DNA from: Spirogloea muscicola
Taxonomy: Eukaryota > Streptophyta > Zygnematophyceae > Spirogloeales > Spirogloeaceae
NCBI GenBank assembly: GCA_009602725.1
Contig: WELB01000001.1
Coordinates: 2,248,534 to 2,269,310 of the forward strand
DNA length: 20,777 nt
Direction of reading: 5' to 3'
Positions 1 through 9,622 of this stretch are shown here, piece after piece. The first letter of the stretch is position 1. The number at the start of each line of letters is the position of its first letter. The notes under the pieces were generated by a model, which worked only from the letters and a program-made list of their open reading frames with translations, did no database searches and was not told the origin of the DNA. A program made the translations under genes and the position numbers.

Positions 1-126
1 CAGGCCCTCCGCCGTTACTTGCACCCGCGCCTGCCTGGCTCAGGCGCGACTCGGAGGCCGTCTCCTGCGCGCGGCGGCGGCAGCGGCGGCGGCGGCGGCT
101 TGGCGGCGGCGGCGACGAAGCAGCAG

Positions 127-2429
127 ATGGGCGAGATGCCGCCGGGGCAGAAGGTGCAGCCGGCGCTGGACGCGGCGTCGACGCGGGAGCTCAACCTCAC
201 GGTGCTCCAGCGCGCCGATGGCGGCATCGAGGAGATCCTGACGACCGCCGGGCACGTCACGCTCTACCAATTCGACCTCGACTCCCAGCAGTGGGTGCGC
301 CGCCGAAAGCGCCATCGTCGCGCCTCTGCGTGGCCCGCTGCACGGCCCGGCGTCCGCGGCCTGCTGCGTCGCGCCCGTCGTTCACATCTGAGGCTGGGAC
401 TGCCGCTGCTCGCCGCCTGCTGCGCGCAGAGCCGGAAGGACGTCGAGGGCTCGCTGTTTGTCGTCAAGAGGTGGGACTCTGGCCTATGCCGCTGTGTGTC
501 AGGCGTCGTACGTCGGGGTCGGACGCGTGCTCGCTGCGATGCAGCGGCCAGCATGGCTTGCTGTCACCACAGAGCGGCCATCCTTCTGAGGACTGCTCAA
601 TGTGACCACAAGCCTGGTACCTTGGCCCTGCAGGCGTACCCAGCCGCGGTTCCAGTTCATCGTTATGAATCGCCGCAGCACAGGTCGGCCCTTTCACTGC
701 AATTGGCCTAGTGAAGGCCGTTGTGCAGTGGACCTGCTGAGACAATGCTTGGAGCAGGCGAGTGGCTGACCTCAGTCAGCGACTGCTGCAGAGAACCTAG
801 TGGAGGACCTGCTAGGGGATTTCGAGTACGAGGTGCAACTGCCATACCTGCTTTATCGCAAGGGCAATCAGGAGGTGAATGGCATCTGGTTTTACAATCA
901 GAAGGAATGCGAGGATGTCTCCAAGCTTTTCACCAGGTACATTCACTGGCTTGTTTTCAATTGGCAGCACTGTAGAAGACCTGGTACAGGCACTTCTGTT
1001 GGCGACTCTGCTGCAAGTTGTGAGCTCATGCTTCCCTAGACTTATATCCAGTCAATTGTAAGCTGATGGAAGGCTGCTGCTCTGACTATTTGTGCTCTAG
1101 CAGGGAGAGGCACAGCCCAACACATTTCAATGTAGAGCTTCGTGTAGCACCCATGATGTCCAAGTCTAGGATTTCACTAACATGATTGCAGCAACCACAT
1201 GGCAGGATACTGAATGCTTTTCTAAGAACCACGCCTAAGCCACAGTCACTTACAGCCCCCAGGTGAGCGCAGTTCCATGTATATTCTGGGCAAGAAATCC
1301 TCATAGTATCTTGAAATCATGTCATTCCTTGAGTCTAAGTCGACAAGCACAGAAGCCCGTAGTGTGCTCCAGGATTGTGCAATTGATGCAACCGACGCAG
1401 CATGGTTGTGCAGTGCACAGTATCAAGAGCTAGAGGCTATCCCCGACTCTGCAAGGGTGGATGGCCCTCTTGAGCCACCGGATGCAGAGATAAGCACCAG
1501 TATAGAGACAATGAAGCATTTTTTCATGGTAAGGAGATCGAGCTCTTTGCATTCAGCAAGGGTTTTGACAGCCTTTTCCTGGCAAGAGATGCTCTTGACC
1601 ACTGCAACACTAGGCTTGTACTGGAACATGTTGATATACATCAGTACTGTGAGGCATCGCAGAATAGCTGACACTTCGCACGTACTGCTGTGCTTGACAG
1701 AACAAGTTTCAGGTTGGGCCATCGGAGGCTGCCGTGCCTCCAACCTTCCCAGCTCCATCTCCTGAGGCCTCGCTCCCCCACCCGACCCTCCCTGATTACC
1801 CTGCCTCGTCGCTGCAACCAAGCTATGCCTCCCTTCCAGAGGAGCCTTCCTCCTCAAGCTCAACGGCCCTTCCTACGCCGCTCGAGATGGAGGACATTGG
1901 CCCGACCACGCTTCTCAAGCCATCCTTTTTCACGCAGCCCCTGCCCCAGTCCACAGCCCCACCGAAGACAGTCAGCGTCCCAGTGCTCAACCCGCAAACA
2001 CTTACATTCCATGGTGCCCCATTCCTGCAGCCATTTCCGCCTCCAACTCCCTCCTCTGCTTTGGCAGACCACAACCCCTGCTCAGAGGTTGCTGTCACAA
2101 GACAAGGGGTGGCTGCCGCAATATTCCGGCTCCTACAGGTAGGTCAATTATACCTTGTCACTTTCACGGCTAGGTTGCAACCAAGTGTGATTGCATAGTT
2201 CTTAAATGCATGCAACGTTTGAGTGCTCATCTTCCTGGTCTGCAGGTTATTGTGACGAGAGTGTCACATACCATGTAATCAAAAGTCTTTGAGATGCTCG
2301 TAGCAAAAGATGCCCGTCAGCTCACAATGTCAGTATACGAAGTAAGTTGAAGTCTTTGACATGTGGCAGGATGACCGCTTCATTGACCTCGTATATCAAG
2401 AATTGGTGGCGGCCCATAAGCCTCCTTAG
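127..2429 (+). CDS. DCP1: mRNA-decapping enzyme subunit 1 (DCP1), multi-exon
   Basis: DCP1 activates the decapping enzyme DCP2 in cytoplasmic mRNA decay. Exons read by eye: 127-294, 430-470, 634-683, 792-936, one uncertain exon ending at 1528 (donor ATG|gtaagg), about 1702-2138, and 2370-2429 (TAG). The first four join in phase and give an EVH1-like DCP1 fold. Landmarks are HVTLYQFDLDSQQW, DVEGSLFVVKR, FQFIVMNRRST, NLVEDLLGDFEYEVQLPYLL and IWFYNQKEC, the last matching the family's IWFYD motif. The exon near 1702-2138 is proline and serine rich, like the disordered middle of DCP1. Its end (VAVTRQGVAAAIFRLLQ) plus the last exon (DDRFIDLVYQEL) make the C-terminal trimerisation helix. ATG 127 is the first in-frame ATG; the frame stays open upstream through a glycine run, so an earlier start outside the window is possible. 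The exon between 937 and 1528 is the weak point. Confidence 0.87.
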
Positions 2430-3026
2430 GCCAGTGACCCTGTGTCATTAATTAGGAGAAAATGGAGGCACTCTACCGTCGTCATGAGACAGTTGGTGGC
2501 AATTACACAGGCATCTGCATCTGCTTCACATTGAGGTGTATGCTTATGTTTTGACTGGATCTGAGAAGGATACCTCAGACGTTGGCAGTCATGTCACCAG
2601 TCCGACTTTCTGTGTTCTTACCCCTGCCAATCTGTGTGCTATACATATGCCAGCAAATGCATGAAAACATATGGAAGTGGTGGTGGAAGTTGAAATCTTG
2701 GCCTGTTGTCCAACAAATATGTGAAATGTGCGCATCAATTTCCCTGTCCTTACGCCTCTTGAAGTATTCTTGTACAAGAACTTCTGAAGGACCAGGCACC
2801 TAGCCTTACTCCTAGCAAACGACTTTGCTCCTTATGAGAGTCACTACCTTCTGTAGGTAAGGATTGGTGAAGCTTACGGCAGTCCCTCCTCTGAGCTTTG
2901 AGCTTGCGTGCTTGGACAATTGGTTCCGCATCAGCCAAACCCCCACCAAGAATGGTCGCGGAAGGTGGCTTCATGGTGGAACACAAGGGGCGATCTCTGT
3001 GCAGCGTAGACGGTGCACTCTACAAG
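2430..3026. other. intergenic stretch, no gene recognised
   Basis: This stretch holds the 3' flank of DCP1 and the 3' flank of the small minus-strand ORF ending at 3027. Only short ORFs without family features are present. I saw no TGTAA shortly after the DCP1 stop, so its mRNA end is not placed. Confidence 0.5.
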
Positions 3027-3332
3027 CTAGCTTCTCAGAAAGTGGAGGAGGGCGAGGACCAGCAGCACCAGGACGACATTGGCCAGGATGACTGGGCACG
3101 CATACTGAGCGTATCAGGCGAACTCGGCGTAGAAGTGTTGCCACGACTGCGCAATCCAGGCGCGGCACTTGGGGCCTAGAAAGCCTTCATCACGCTGAGG
3201 GTCCTCCAGGAGACCAGCCGAGGCGCCCCTCTCGACGTCGCCCGAGGCAGGTTGATTGTAGCAATGGCAATCGCGGTCGCCGTGACCACGCGGCGGGGTG
3301 CCCAACACCGCCGCGCCCGTCTCCTCCGCCAT
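3027..3332 (-). CDS. small C-terminally membrane-anchored ORF with an in-frame TGA
   Basis: ATG at 3332 opens 72 codons (starting MAEETGAAVLGTPPRG and ending WQHFYAEFA) to a TGA at 3116-3114. The same frame continues for 28 more codons, YAQYACP then the hydrophobic run VILANVVLVLLVLALLHFL, to TAG at 3029-3027. A 19-residue hydrophobic stretch two residues before the end looks like a tail anchor, and it lies in exactly the frame of the upstream ORF. That suggests one protein of about 100 residues interrupted by TGA. I do not recognise the family. The TGA could be a real mutation, a sequencing error, selenocysteine, or part of a short intron; the in-frame donors I saw were weak. High GC content also favours chance ORFs here, so this is a tentative call. 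Confidence 0.33.
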
Positions 3333-4052
3333 CGTTACAGCTGATGGGTGCCCAGTCGCAGTGTGCTGAGATCAAAGCCTGGCCGTCGCTGCCTGCGGCG
3401 CTCCCGCTGAGGCTGTCTTTCAGCAATAGCGAGGATTTTCCGACGAGGGCTTACCGCCCAGCCGCCACGGCTTTCCCGGCGCGACAGCCGCCACGCTCTT
3501 CGGCGCAGAGTCCGGCGCGCTCCACGGCGCACGCCGCGCTGGGCGCTGCCAAGGCACGTCGACTGCTACTTGGCCTGATACAGGAACAATTAGTGACTCT
3601 TGTGTACGGCAATGGCTGTGAGAGGCTAGCCCAGAGAAATAACAAGACCTGAACGTAGGAAGGACTCTTTTGCATCTCCTGACTTGAGGTTACTGAGCGT
3701 TTCCTGGCTGATGTCTTATTCCTAGTCGTTCGCACTCCGGCTCCTTCAGACCTTGTCCATTTCCTTGGGCTGGCCTTTCCCAGCCACCAGTCAATCTGGC
3801 CGCGCTGCTCTATCCTCTTTCAGAAGAGGGCGATGGTCAGCCCAGGAAAACAATGAACAAAGGTTGAAGGGGCCAGAAAAGCGTGAAACGGCGCCGGAAG
3901 GCGCAAGAACCACGAAACTACTCTCAGCGAGTGGACGTTCAGTAACCCCTGGTCAGCCACAAGTGCTTCTGCATCACTCGCTGATCTGCTTGCTGTCAAC
4001 CTCGACATGGCTGCGTCACGTTGAGCCAAGTGGCTCCCAGCGGGCGCCGTTA
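3333..4052. other. intergenic / 5' flank of the peptidoglycan-binding-domain gene
   Basis: No gene is recognised. The reading frame of the downstream plastid-type protein is open back to 3753, but that upstream part is unlike a leader peptide, so I treat it as 5' untranslated. A degenerate copy of the retroelement hairpin module sits at about 3751-3787. Confidence 0.45.
3751..3787 (+). repeat. degenerate copy of the retroelement 3'-tail hairpin module
   Basis: CCTTGTCCATTTCCTTGGGC followed by a GGCTGG...CCAGCC stem matches the module found at 9348-9410, 9513-9577 and 9623-9672 with a few changes. It lies about 270 bases upstream of the chosen start of the plastid-type gene, so it is a likely old insertion remnant in that gene's 5' region. 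Confidence 0.55.
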
Positions 4053-6299
4053 ATGGTCAAGCCGCTCGGTAACCCCGTCAGCTCCCAACTGTCAACTGTG
4101 AACACTCGGCGGCACGCAACCGCCGCCGCCGCCGCCGCCGCGGCCGCCGCCGCCCCAGCCGCCGCCGCGCTGAGGGCGGAGGAGGCAATGCCGGTCGCCC
4201 TGAGGCCTTCGCCGCGGCGCGCGGAGCTAGCNGCCTCGGAGCCGCGGGCCCTGGCAGCGGTTGCGGCGGCGGCGGACGCGGACCTGCCGGAGCTGTCGGC
4301 GCTGGAGCCGCTGTGCCTGGCGCACGACCTCCGGGAGGGCGACTTCGGGCCGGAGGTCATGGATCTGCAGGTCAGTCCGTGCCGCTGCGTGGCGGCGCCC
4401 GACGGCGCTCGAAGCTCAGGCAGCATTTCGACTCCTGATCAGAACACAAGCCGCGAGGAGCGGCCCTTGGCCATGACTCTGACGGCCCCGAGCTGTGCTG
4501 CTCCTTGACGGCCCGGTGTAGAAGGCGATGCTCCGCTTCGGCCACCTCGCTGATGAGACTCTTCTGACCGGGTATGAGGCTTCATGCTCCAAGGTCTTGT
4601 GTGCCACACATGCAGATGTAGCCAGTGTCCAGCCAATTGCTTGGCTGCCTCGTTGTTGTGCTCATATGACACAATGTATACTCTCGTCAGTCAGTGGCCT
4701 TTCGCGTCCGCAGGTACTTTGGGCCCGCAACGAGAGCAGCCGTCAAGGAGTTCCAGGCTCTGCATGATGTCCCGCCCACTGGATACTGGGGATCCCTCTC
4801 CCGTACCGCACTCTGCGACCACCTTGCTGTGCTCTCCTCCCTCCAGGTACTGCGACTTGATACATTGCTGCTCTGTTCCCATCTCTGCCTGCACACACAT
4901 TACTTCACGAGCACATAATGTTAGCGTACCTGCTACTCGCTATACTAAGACAAGTGCTGCTGATGTTGGGGTCTGTAGGAAACGGTCAAAAAGAAGCCAC
5001 TTAAGGAGCACTCGGGATCCTCCAAGGGAAAGGCCAGAAGCATGCGTGACGTGCCTTTCAGGAAGCGGACAAAAGGATGGGGTGCTGTTCCGCTTCCTCC
5101 CAACCTGTGGCTACTCTTTGACCTGTATAGTAGGGTAATATTGCATATGACTACCGTGCTAAGAGCACACATAGACCCCCTAATCTGCAGACAATTCGCT
5201 CGCCTCAGGTCTTTTTACTACGAGCACAAATGATGGAGGTGAAGAGAGCATCGGGGCAACGCCGGTCAGTAAGGCGCAGGGCAGGCTTAGCCTCGTGTTT
5301 CTTGGAGCCACTTTGGTCATGATCGCATCTGCTTTGGCCTGGAGCTTGATTCAATTCGTCGCCAGCCTGTCCCGCTCGGGCAGGAGAGGAGATGCAACAG
5401 ATGACGGCCGTGTAAGAGACACGCAAGCGCGGGCCAAAGAGATGGCCAGTGGTGATGAGGTATCTGGACCCCAAGGCCGCCTTGCAGCTCAGCCACCTGG
5501 TGACGGCAGGGGTGCAGGCAAGCCTGGCCTCGTCCAGTGGGGTGTCTGGACGCCAAGTCGTGAAGCAGACCCTGACCTTGACATGCAAGGACAGAAGGAT
5601 GGTGTGGAGAGAAGCTCAGAGTCCAACTCGCCGCAGCTCATTGAGCAGGAACTGCCTGTGGTATCAACTCGAGCAGCTTGGCTGCCTCCAAGGCCTTCGC
5701 AGGGAAATGGTACGGCGAGGTCGGGACCGCTGCCTGGGGGTGCTTGGAATTCAGGGATTGAAGCACCAACAAGACTTTCGACAGAAAGCTCAAGGAGGTG
5801 GTCTTCTGGCAGGCAGCAAGAGCTAAAAGGTGGCAGCTTCCTGAGCCCGTGCAGCTCAATAAGGAGAGGCAAGCGTGTGTGGCGTAAGCGTATTGCCCTA
5901 GACGAGGAGAAAGGAGACATGCGGAAGTGGATGATGCTTGTAGCTGTGGAGGCTTGGCATCTCCTGATGAGACCATTTAGAGCGCTGTGGAGTCTCGCTT
6001 GGCTCGCCGTCAGCACCAGCTTGGCGACACCTGCAACTGCAACTGGTAATATGGAAGTTTCCAGATGGGAGCTGGACGGGCATGAGCTTGACCAGGTATT
6101 CCAAGCTATGACTCTGTCAAGAGCAGCTCCCATTGAAAGCGTGCCTGGTCAGGTGCCCTTTCGCCTCCCATACCTTGGAGTTCACGTGTTCACTTCAGAT
6201 TTGTCCTTTCCTTCATTGCGCTCCGCTCCCTTGAGTATGTCCATGGCCAGGAAGCAGACAGCTCAGGCTGAGGCTAGTCAAAGCATGACAAAGGACTAA
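4053..6299 (+). CDS. plastid-targeted peptidoglycan-binding-domain membrane protein
   Basis: Five exons join in phase: 4053-4370, 4522-4571, 4714-4846, 4979-5129 and 5209-6299 (TAA), giving 580 codons. Residues 1 to about 60 are rich in Ser, Thr and Arg and then poly-Ala, like a chloroplast transit peptide. Residues about 90-158 form a PG_binding_1 domain split by two introns: LREGDFGPEVMDLQ, then LRFGHLADETLLTG, then YFGPATRAAVKEFQALHDVP and GYWGSLSRTAL. The domain usually binds peptidoglycan in bacteria. In plant plastids it is known from proteins such as pTAC5, but I see no DnaJ zinc finger here. A basic linker precedes a membrane segment at about 247-270 (GATLVMIASALAWSLIQFVA), and a second hydrophobic stretch lies at about 457-490. 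Base 4232 is an N. A TGTAA follows the stop at about 6351. An alternative donor at 6095/6096 (CAG|gtattc, phase 0) could instead join coiled-coil exons from 6412 on. Confidence 0.68.
4118..4165 (+). repeat. GCC triplet run encoding poly-alanine
   Basis: A near-perfect (GCC)n run encodes about 11 consecutive alanines, plus more after a proline, in the presumed transit peptide. It is a plausible length-variable microsatellite. Confidence 0.8.
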
Positions 6300-6344
6300 C
6301 ATATGAGTTGCTGTAGAGCTTGATGGTCTTCGGTGTAGATATAG

Positions 6345-6360
6345 AGTAGGTGTAAGCAGC
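6345..6360 (+). promoter_or_regulatory. TGTAA poly(A)-type signal
   Basis: TGTAA occurs about 50 bases after the TAA at 6299. TGTAA is the usual polyadenylation signal of chlorophyte nuclear genes. This position supports the gene ending at 6299 and the green-algal origin, but a five-base motif is weak evidence. Confidence 0.45.
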
Positions 6361-6411
6361 ACAAAATGTGCCGCTGTTGAAGCTTGCAATTCCTGGAGTG
6401 CATGGTGGCAG

Positions 6412-6823
6412 GACCACCCAAGAATGAAGTTGCTTGCGTCGAAGGTGGATAAAGTACAGGGCGTAATGCAGGCTTTCAATAAGCAGCGGCGACTTGGCCA
6501 CGAGTTGCAGGCAGCTGCAGTGAAACAGGTGCAGTCCAGTACTACCTGCTAGTGTGTGTGGAGGTCACTAGTCTGTGATGAAGCTTGCAAACAATGTGGT
6601 GACGTGCTTAGACTTACACTCACGGCCTTGACAGACGTACTTGAGCAGCTGCTGACGATGTGTACTTGCTCATGACAGCAAGAGAATAGCAAGCAAGTGG
6701 CACTTGAGCTTCAGTCCCTTCAGGTAGCACACCTAGGTCCAATGCCTGACCTCATCTAGCCCCTGTGTAGGCTATGGAGTTTGACTGTGCAAATAACAAG
6801 CTCTCAGGTCTTCGTGAAATGCA
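6412..6823 (+). CDS. coiled-coil-type exons (partial gene, or tail of the upstream gene)
   Basis: Three exons join in phase 0 with good splice sites: 6412-6528, 6679-6723 and 6771-about 6823. They encode heptad-like, charged helical sequence: MKLLASKVDKVQGVMQAFNK, then QRRLGHELQAAAVKQ, QENSKQVALELQSLQ and AMEFDCANNKLSGLREM. No family is recognised. The first exon has an ATG at 6424 only 125 bases after the upstream TAA. It may therefore start a new gene, or be joined to the upstream gene through the donor at 6096, which is also phase 0. Possible later exons include a short charged piece near 7257-7314 (LKQVDLEDVEIES) and one ending at 7473 (ESRREAEAAMQ|gtaaga), but the joins are not resolved. 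Confidence 0.42.
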
Positions 6824-7890
6824 GTATCTACTCATAAGCTACATGTTGCTGCTTGTTTTTCCAAGTTGTTACTTTCCTGCACGTAGTCTGACCATGTGCA
6901 TGCCAACCATTTTGCCAGGAGTCGCACCACGTTCTCCTCAAATCGTTAAGGGCAAAATACATGTCGTCACCTGTTGCTCAAGCTGCAGCCGTGCTCGTCA
7001 AGGAGGGCTTGCAAGGGACTGGCTGATGACGCCCTTTACAGTCAAACCGTACACTGCCACTGCTAGTGTTAGCTACTCAAAGTACGCACCAGCCAGGGGC
7101 AAAGGCTGTAAGTGACTGTAGTGCATGCCCCTTACTTGTTTTGGGACTTGATGTCCCACTGATGTGCATTCGTGAAGAAGAAGGAATAGCAGCAGACAGG
7201 GCCAACAGTAGGCCTTGTCCAAGCAGATCAAACAAAAATGATATAGCGAAGCAAAGTCAAGTACTTAAGCAGGTGGACCTGGAGGATGTAGAGATAGAGA
7301 GCAGGGCCTGCTGATAATCAAGAAGCAGCTGTGATAGCCAGCCAAGTGCGCAGATGAATGAAGGGTACTTCTACACTGCTAAAGCCTCAAGGAGCAGCGG
7401 CTGCTCAGTAATAATGTTGAGAGCTGATAACCTCTTCGATGAGTCAAGAAGGGAAGCGGAAGCTGCTATGCAAGTAAGAGATGATTGTGCAGACTAAGAA
7501 GTATCTCTACTGAGAGTGAGCACGGTGGCCTGGCAGAGGCCAGGGCAGTCTAGGAGACAATTTTGGATGCGTGGAAGGGACCACTCCCTCGAGATGAACG
7601 GTGGTGGCAAGAGGCCCATACATGAGTCGGGCTAAATAGGTGAGGAGCCCTCTGCCAAAAGAGGACAAAGTCTGAGGGAAGCCAGCCCAGAAGTTTGGAC
7701 ACAAGCTAAGAAGCTTCTCCTGCTGCTCTACTTTCTCACAGCTACGGCCTTACTTTTGGAGAGCTAACTGCTTTCCTGCAGCTTACTCCCCTGCTGCTAG
7801 ATTCTCCAACTTGCGGCTGCTGACCAGGTGTTACTTAGCAGGCAATCTGGGTTTCACTGCGTAATATTTTCCAGCTCCCTCATGCCATGA
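6824..7890. other. region without a resolved gene
   Basis: It may contain introns and the last exons of the coiled-coil-type gene: charged helical pieces occur at 7257-7314 and 7437-7473, the second with a good donor CAA|gtaaga. A 12-base match to the pogo-like terminal repeat at 20181 (TACAGTCAAACC) lies at about 7038. Nothing else is recognised. Confidence 0.35.
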
Positions 7891-8010
7891 GTCATTCTTT
7901 TGTGTGCTGGCTTTGTAAAGAAGATGGAGAGCCGCATGCGGAACACCTGGGCAGGCAACCCGGCAACATTGAAGCCGGGCAGCTCCCTGCTGACCCTGCC
8001 GACGATTGGT
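7891..8010 (-). pseudogene. short retroelement C-terminal fragment
   Basis: On the minus strand one frame reads PGFNVAGLPAQVFRMRLSI, closely matching the GFNAAGS...QVFRMRLAVS stretch of the neighbouring minus copy. After about 10 more residues the similarity passes into a degraded version of the hairpin module at about 7891-7915. The C-terminal end found in the other copies (LLLTRG) is missing, so this copy carries an internal deletion. Confidence 0.5.
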
Positions 8011-8116
8011 GACCCGCCATTCCAAATGAGTCGCTGGGCTCAAAACCACGCCGGGGCGGGCGGGTCCGGGGGATAACTCGTGTATTTGAAACAATCGAAG
8101 GCCGAATGAAGACGAG

Positions 8117-8179
8117 CTCGCCCATAGAGAAGAGGGGCTGGCAAAGCCAACCCATAAAGAATGGACAATGTCCAAAGCC
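8117..8179 (-). repeat. retroelement 3'-tail hairpin module, copy on minus strand
   Basis: Read on the minus strand it contains TTTGGACATTGTCCATTCTT followed by GGGTTGGCTTTGCCAGCCCC and TCTTCTCTATGGGCGAGC. It carries two dyads: TGGACA/TGTCCA and TTGGC TTT GCCAG. It begins 73 bases after the stop codon of the minus copy, matching the spacing of 79 bases in the plus fragment, so it is the element's 3' untranslated tail. Confidence 0.75.
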
Positions 8180-8251
8180 AACGAAAGAAGTGCCGATAAA
8201 GGACTACACTACAGATTGCGAGACGGTGCAGACGAAGATGCACATGGATGC

Positions 8252-9099
8252 TCAGTGTCCACGTGTGAGCAACAGCAGATCAGAGTAACTCGAAGTAGGA
8301 AAAGCGGCACTCTGCCGAAACCCGGAAGCAGCAGCCAAAGCACGGCCAGCGCGCGCGTGGACCGCATGAGCCAAAGAGCGCCCTAGCGAGACCGCCAGCC
8401 TCATCCGAAAGACCTGCGAGAGGGAGCCGGCAGCATTGAAGCCTGGCGAACCCTGCCGCCGCTCGATGGCCTCCCGGGCAAGCCGCTGGAGGAGAGCCAA
8501 CCGGCCACTGCGAAGGCCCTGTGTACGTCAATGGCCAGTGCCGCGAAGGCATCGCCTGGTGGGTGGTCAGAGTACTTGCGCTCCTTACTCCGAGCCGCCA
8601 AAGCGACCGCGTGCCCGACGAGCGTCGCCGACTTGGCGGGGTTGGCCGAATCAACGCAATCTGCAGTCACCACATCAGCGATGATACGTGGACCTCCTCC
8701 GGGCGGGATGGCAACGAGGTCTGCGCGGCGGGTGTGAAGCTGTCCAACAGCGCCCCGCAGGATGGGCATGATCGTCGAGTTCTCCACTGCCACCTTGTAG
8801 CCGGCCTCCAGGAACACACCCTGCATGGCGTCTCGCAGGAGGTCGAGTGAACCTGTCCGCTCGCCCCCGTGCGCGCAGCGGAGCATGTGGGCCGCCAGCG
8901 CCGCAGAGTCATCATGGCGGGCACCGCACTCGCACTGCATTACCCTAACGAGGCAGGGAGGGAGGAGGCCAAGGAGCCGGTGGGCTGCCGTCCTGAATAC
9001 CGCGTCTAGAATTGTCAGCGCCGCGTAGATGGGGAGTGCTGATAGCCACGCCGCCGCCCCGGGAGGAGGCGGAGAGGATCCGGGGTGAGGGTGTTGCAC
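8252..9099 (-). pseudogene. retroelement C-terminal endonuclease region, frameshifted
   Basis: The frame from 9099 to about 8480 encodes a zinc knuckle (CECGARHDDSAALAAHMLRC, Cx1Cx12Hx3C). It continues LLRDAMQ, AGYKVAVE, then a PD-(D/E)XK-like core RRADLVAIPPGGG...IADVVTA, and K..KYSDHP. This order fits the restriction-like endonuclease at the C-terminus of R2/Dualen-type non-LTR elements. The sequence then needs a frame change near 8480-8495 to reach LLQRLAREAIERRQG...QVFRMRLAVS and the end SYSDLLLLTRGH (stop at 8252). There is no upstream reverse transcriptase in the window, so this is a 5'-truncated, decayed copy. Confidence 0.62.
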
Positions 9100-9102
9100 T
9101 AG

Positions 9103-9269
9103 CCCGGGTCTTCCGCATGCGCCTGGCGGTATCCTTCCAACGATCTCTTGCCCACGCCGTCCACACGCGAGCAGGACGTGCTCTGGCCGCCTCCTCTGGG
9201 TCTCGGCGGAGTGCCTCCTTCCCTGCCACGAGCTACTCCGACCTGATGTTGCTCACTCGAGGGTACTGA
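9103..9269 (+). pseudogene. retroelement C-terminal fragment, plus strand
   Basis: The sequence RVFRMRLAVSFQRSLAHAVH, then TRAGRALAASSGS and SYSDLMLLTRGY (stop at 9269), is nearly identical in sequence to the end of the minus copy (8252-8410). Similarity starts abruptly at about 9103, right where the minus copy's coding region begins. The two are head to head, giving an inverted repeat. It is only the last 55 or so codons and is not functional alone. Confidence 0.68.
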
Positions 9270-9347
9270 GCTTCCCTGGTGCGTTGTCGTGTTTGGTAGC
9301 GTAGTCCTTTTTCGAGAAGAAATCCCTATTTCGGCACCTCTTTCTTT

Positions 9348-9410
9348 GGCTTTGGAGATTGTCCATTCTTTTTAGGCTGGCTTTGCCAGTCCTCTTCTCT
9401 TTGGGCGAGC
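9348..9410 (+). repeat. retroelement 3'-tail hairpin module, copy A
   Basis: GGCTTTGGAGATTGTCCATT, then AGGCTGGCTTTGCCAGTCCT and CTTCTCTTTGGGCGAGC. The core GGCTGGC-TTT-GCCAG(C/T)C folds as a 6-7 bp stem with a three-base loop. It is the tail of the fragment ending at 9269. Confidence 0.75.
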
Positions 9411-9512
9411 ACTGCTTCGTTGCACGTTGGGGTACTGCTCGGCCGTACGTGTCGGGCTCGTTGGGGCGGGCAAACATTATGAGCAGAAGTCACGGCGAGT
9501 AGTAACGTGCTT

Positions 9513-9577
9513 GGCTTTGGACATTGGACCATTCTTTTTGGGTTGGCTTTGCCAGCCCCTCTTCACTATGGGCGAGC
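9513..9577 (+). repeat. retroelement 3'-tail hairpin module, copy B
   Basis: GGCTTTGGACATTGGACCAT, then GGGTTGGCTTTGCCAGCCCC and TCTTCACTATGGGCGAGC. It is about 165 bases after copy A with no coding end between them, so it is probably a very short 5'-truncated insertion or a tail duplication. Confidence 0.72.
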
Positions 9578-9622
9578 ACTTCTTCTTTGTAGCTGCTAAA
9601 CGCTTGTAGGCCCCTCCGAACC

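Noticed and set aside
5209-5220. Alternative donor after AGTAGG (5133/5134) for the fourth exon of the peptidoglycan-binding-domain gene
   Set aside because: It is phase 0 and leads to a TGA soon after the acceptor. The donor at 5130 is phase 1 and opens the long membrane-protein frame.
4550-5970. CTGATGAG strings at 4550 and 5964 as hammerhead ribozyme cores
   Set aside because: Both lie in coding exons, and no matching GAAA and stem arrangement was found.
5489-6133. Minus-strand ORF of 214 codons
   Set aside because: It is a shadow of the last exon of the peptidoglycan-binding-domain gene, whose exons join in phase on the plus strand.
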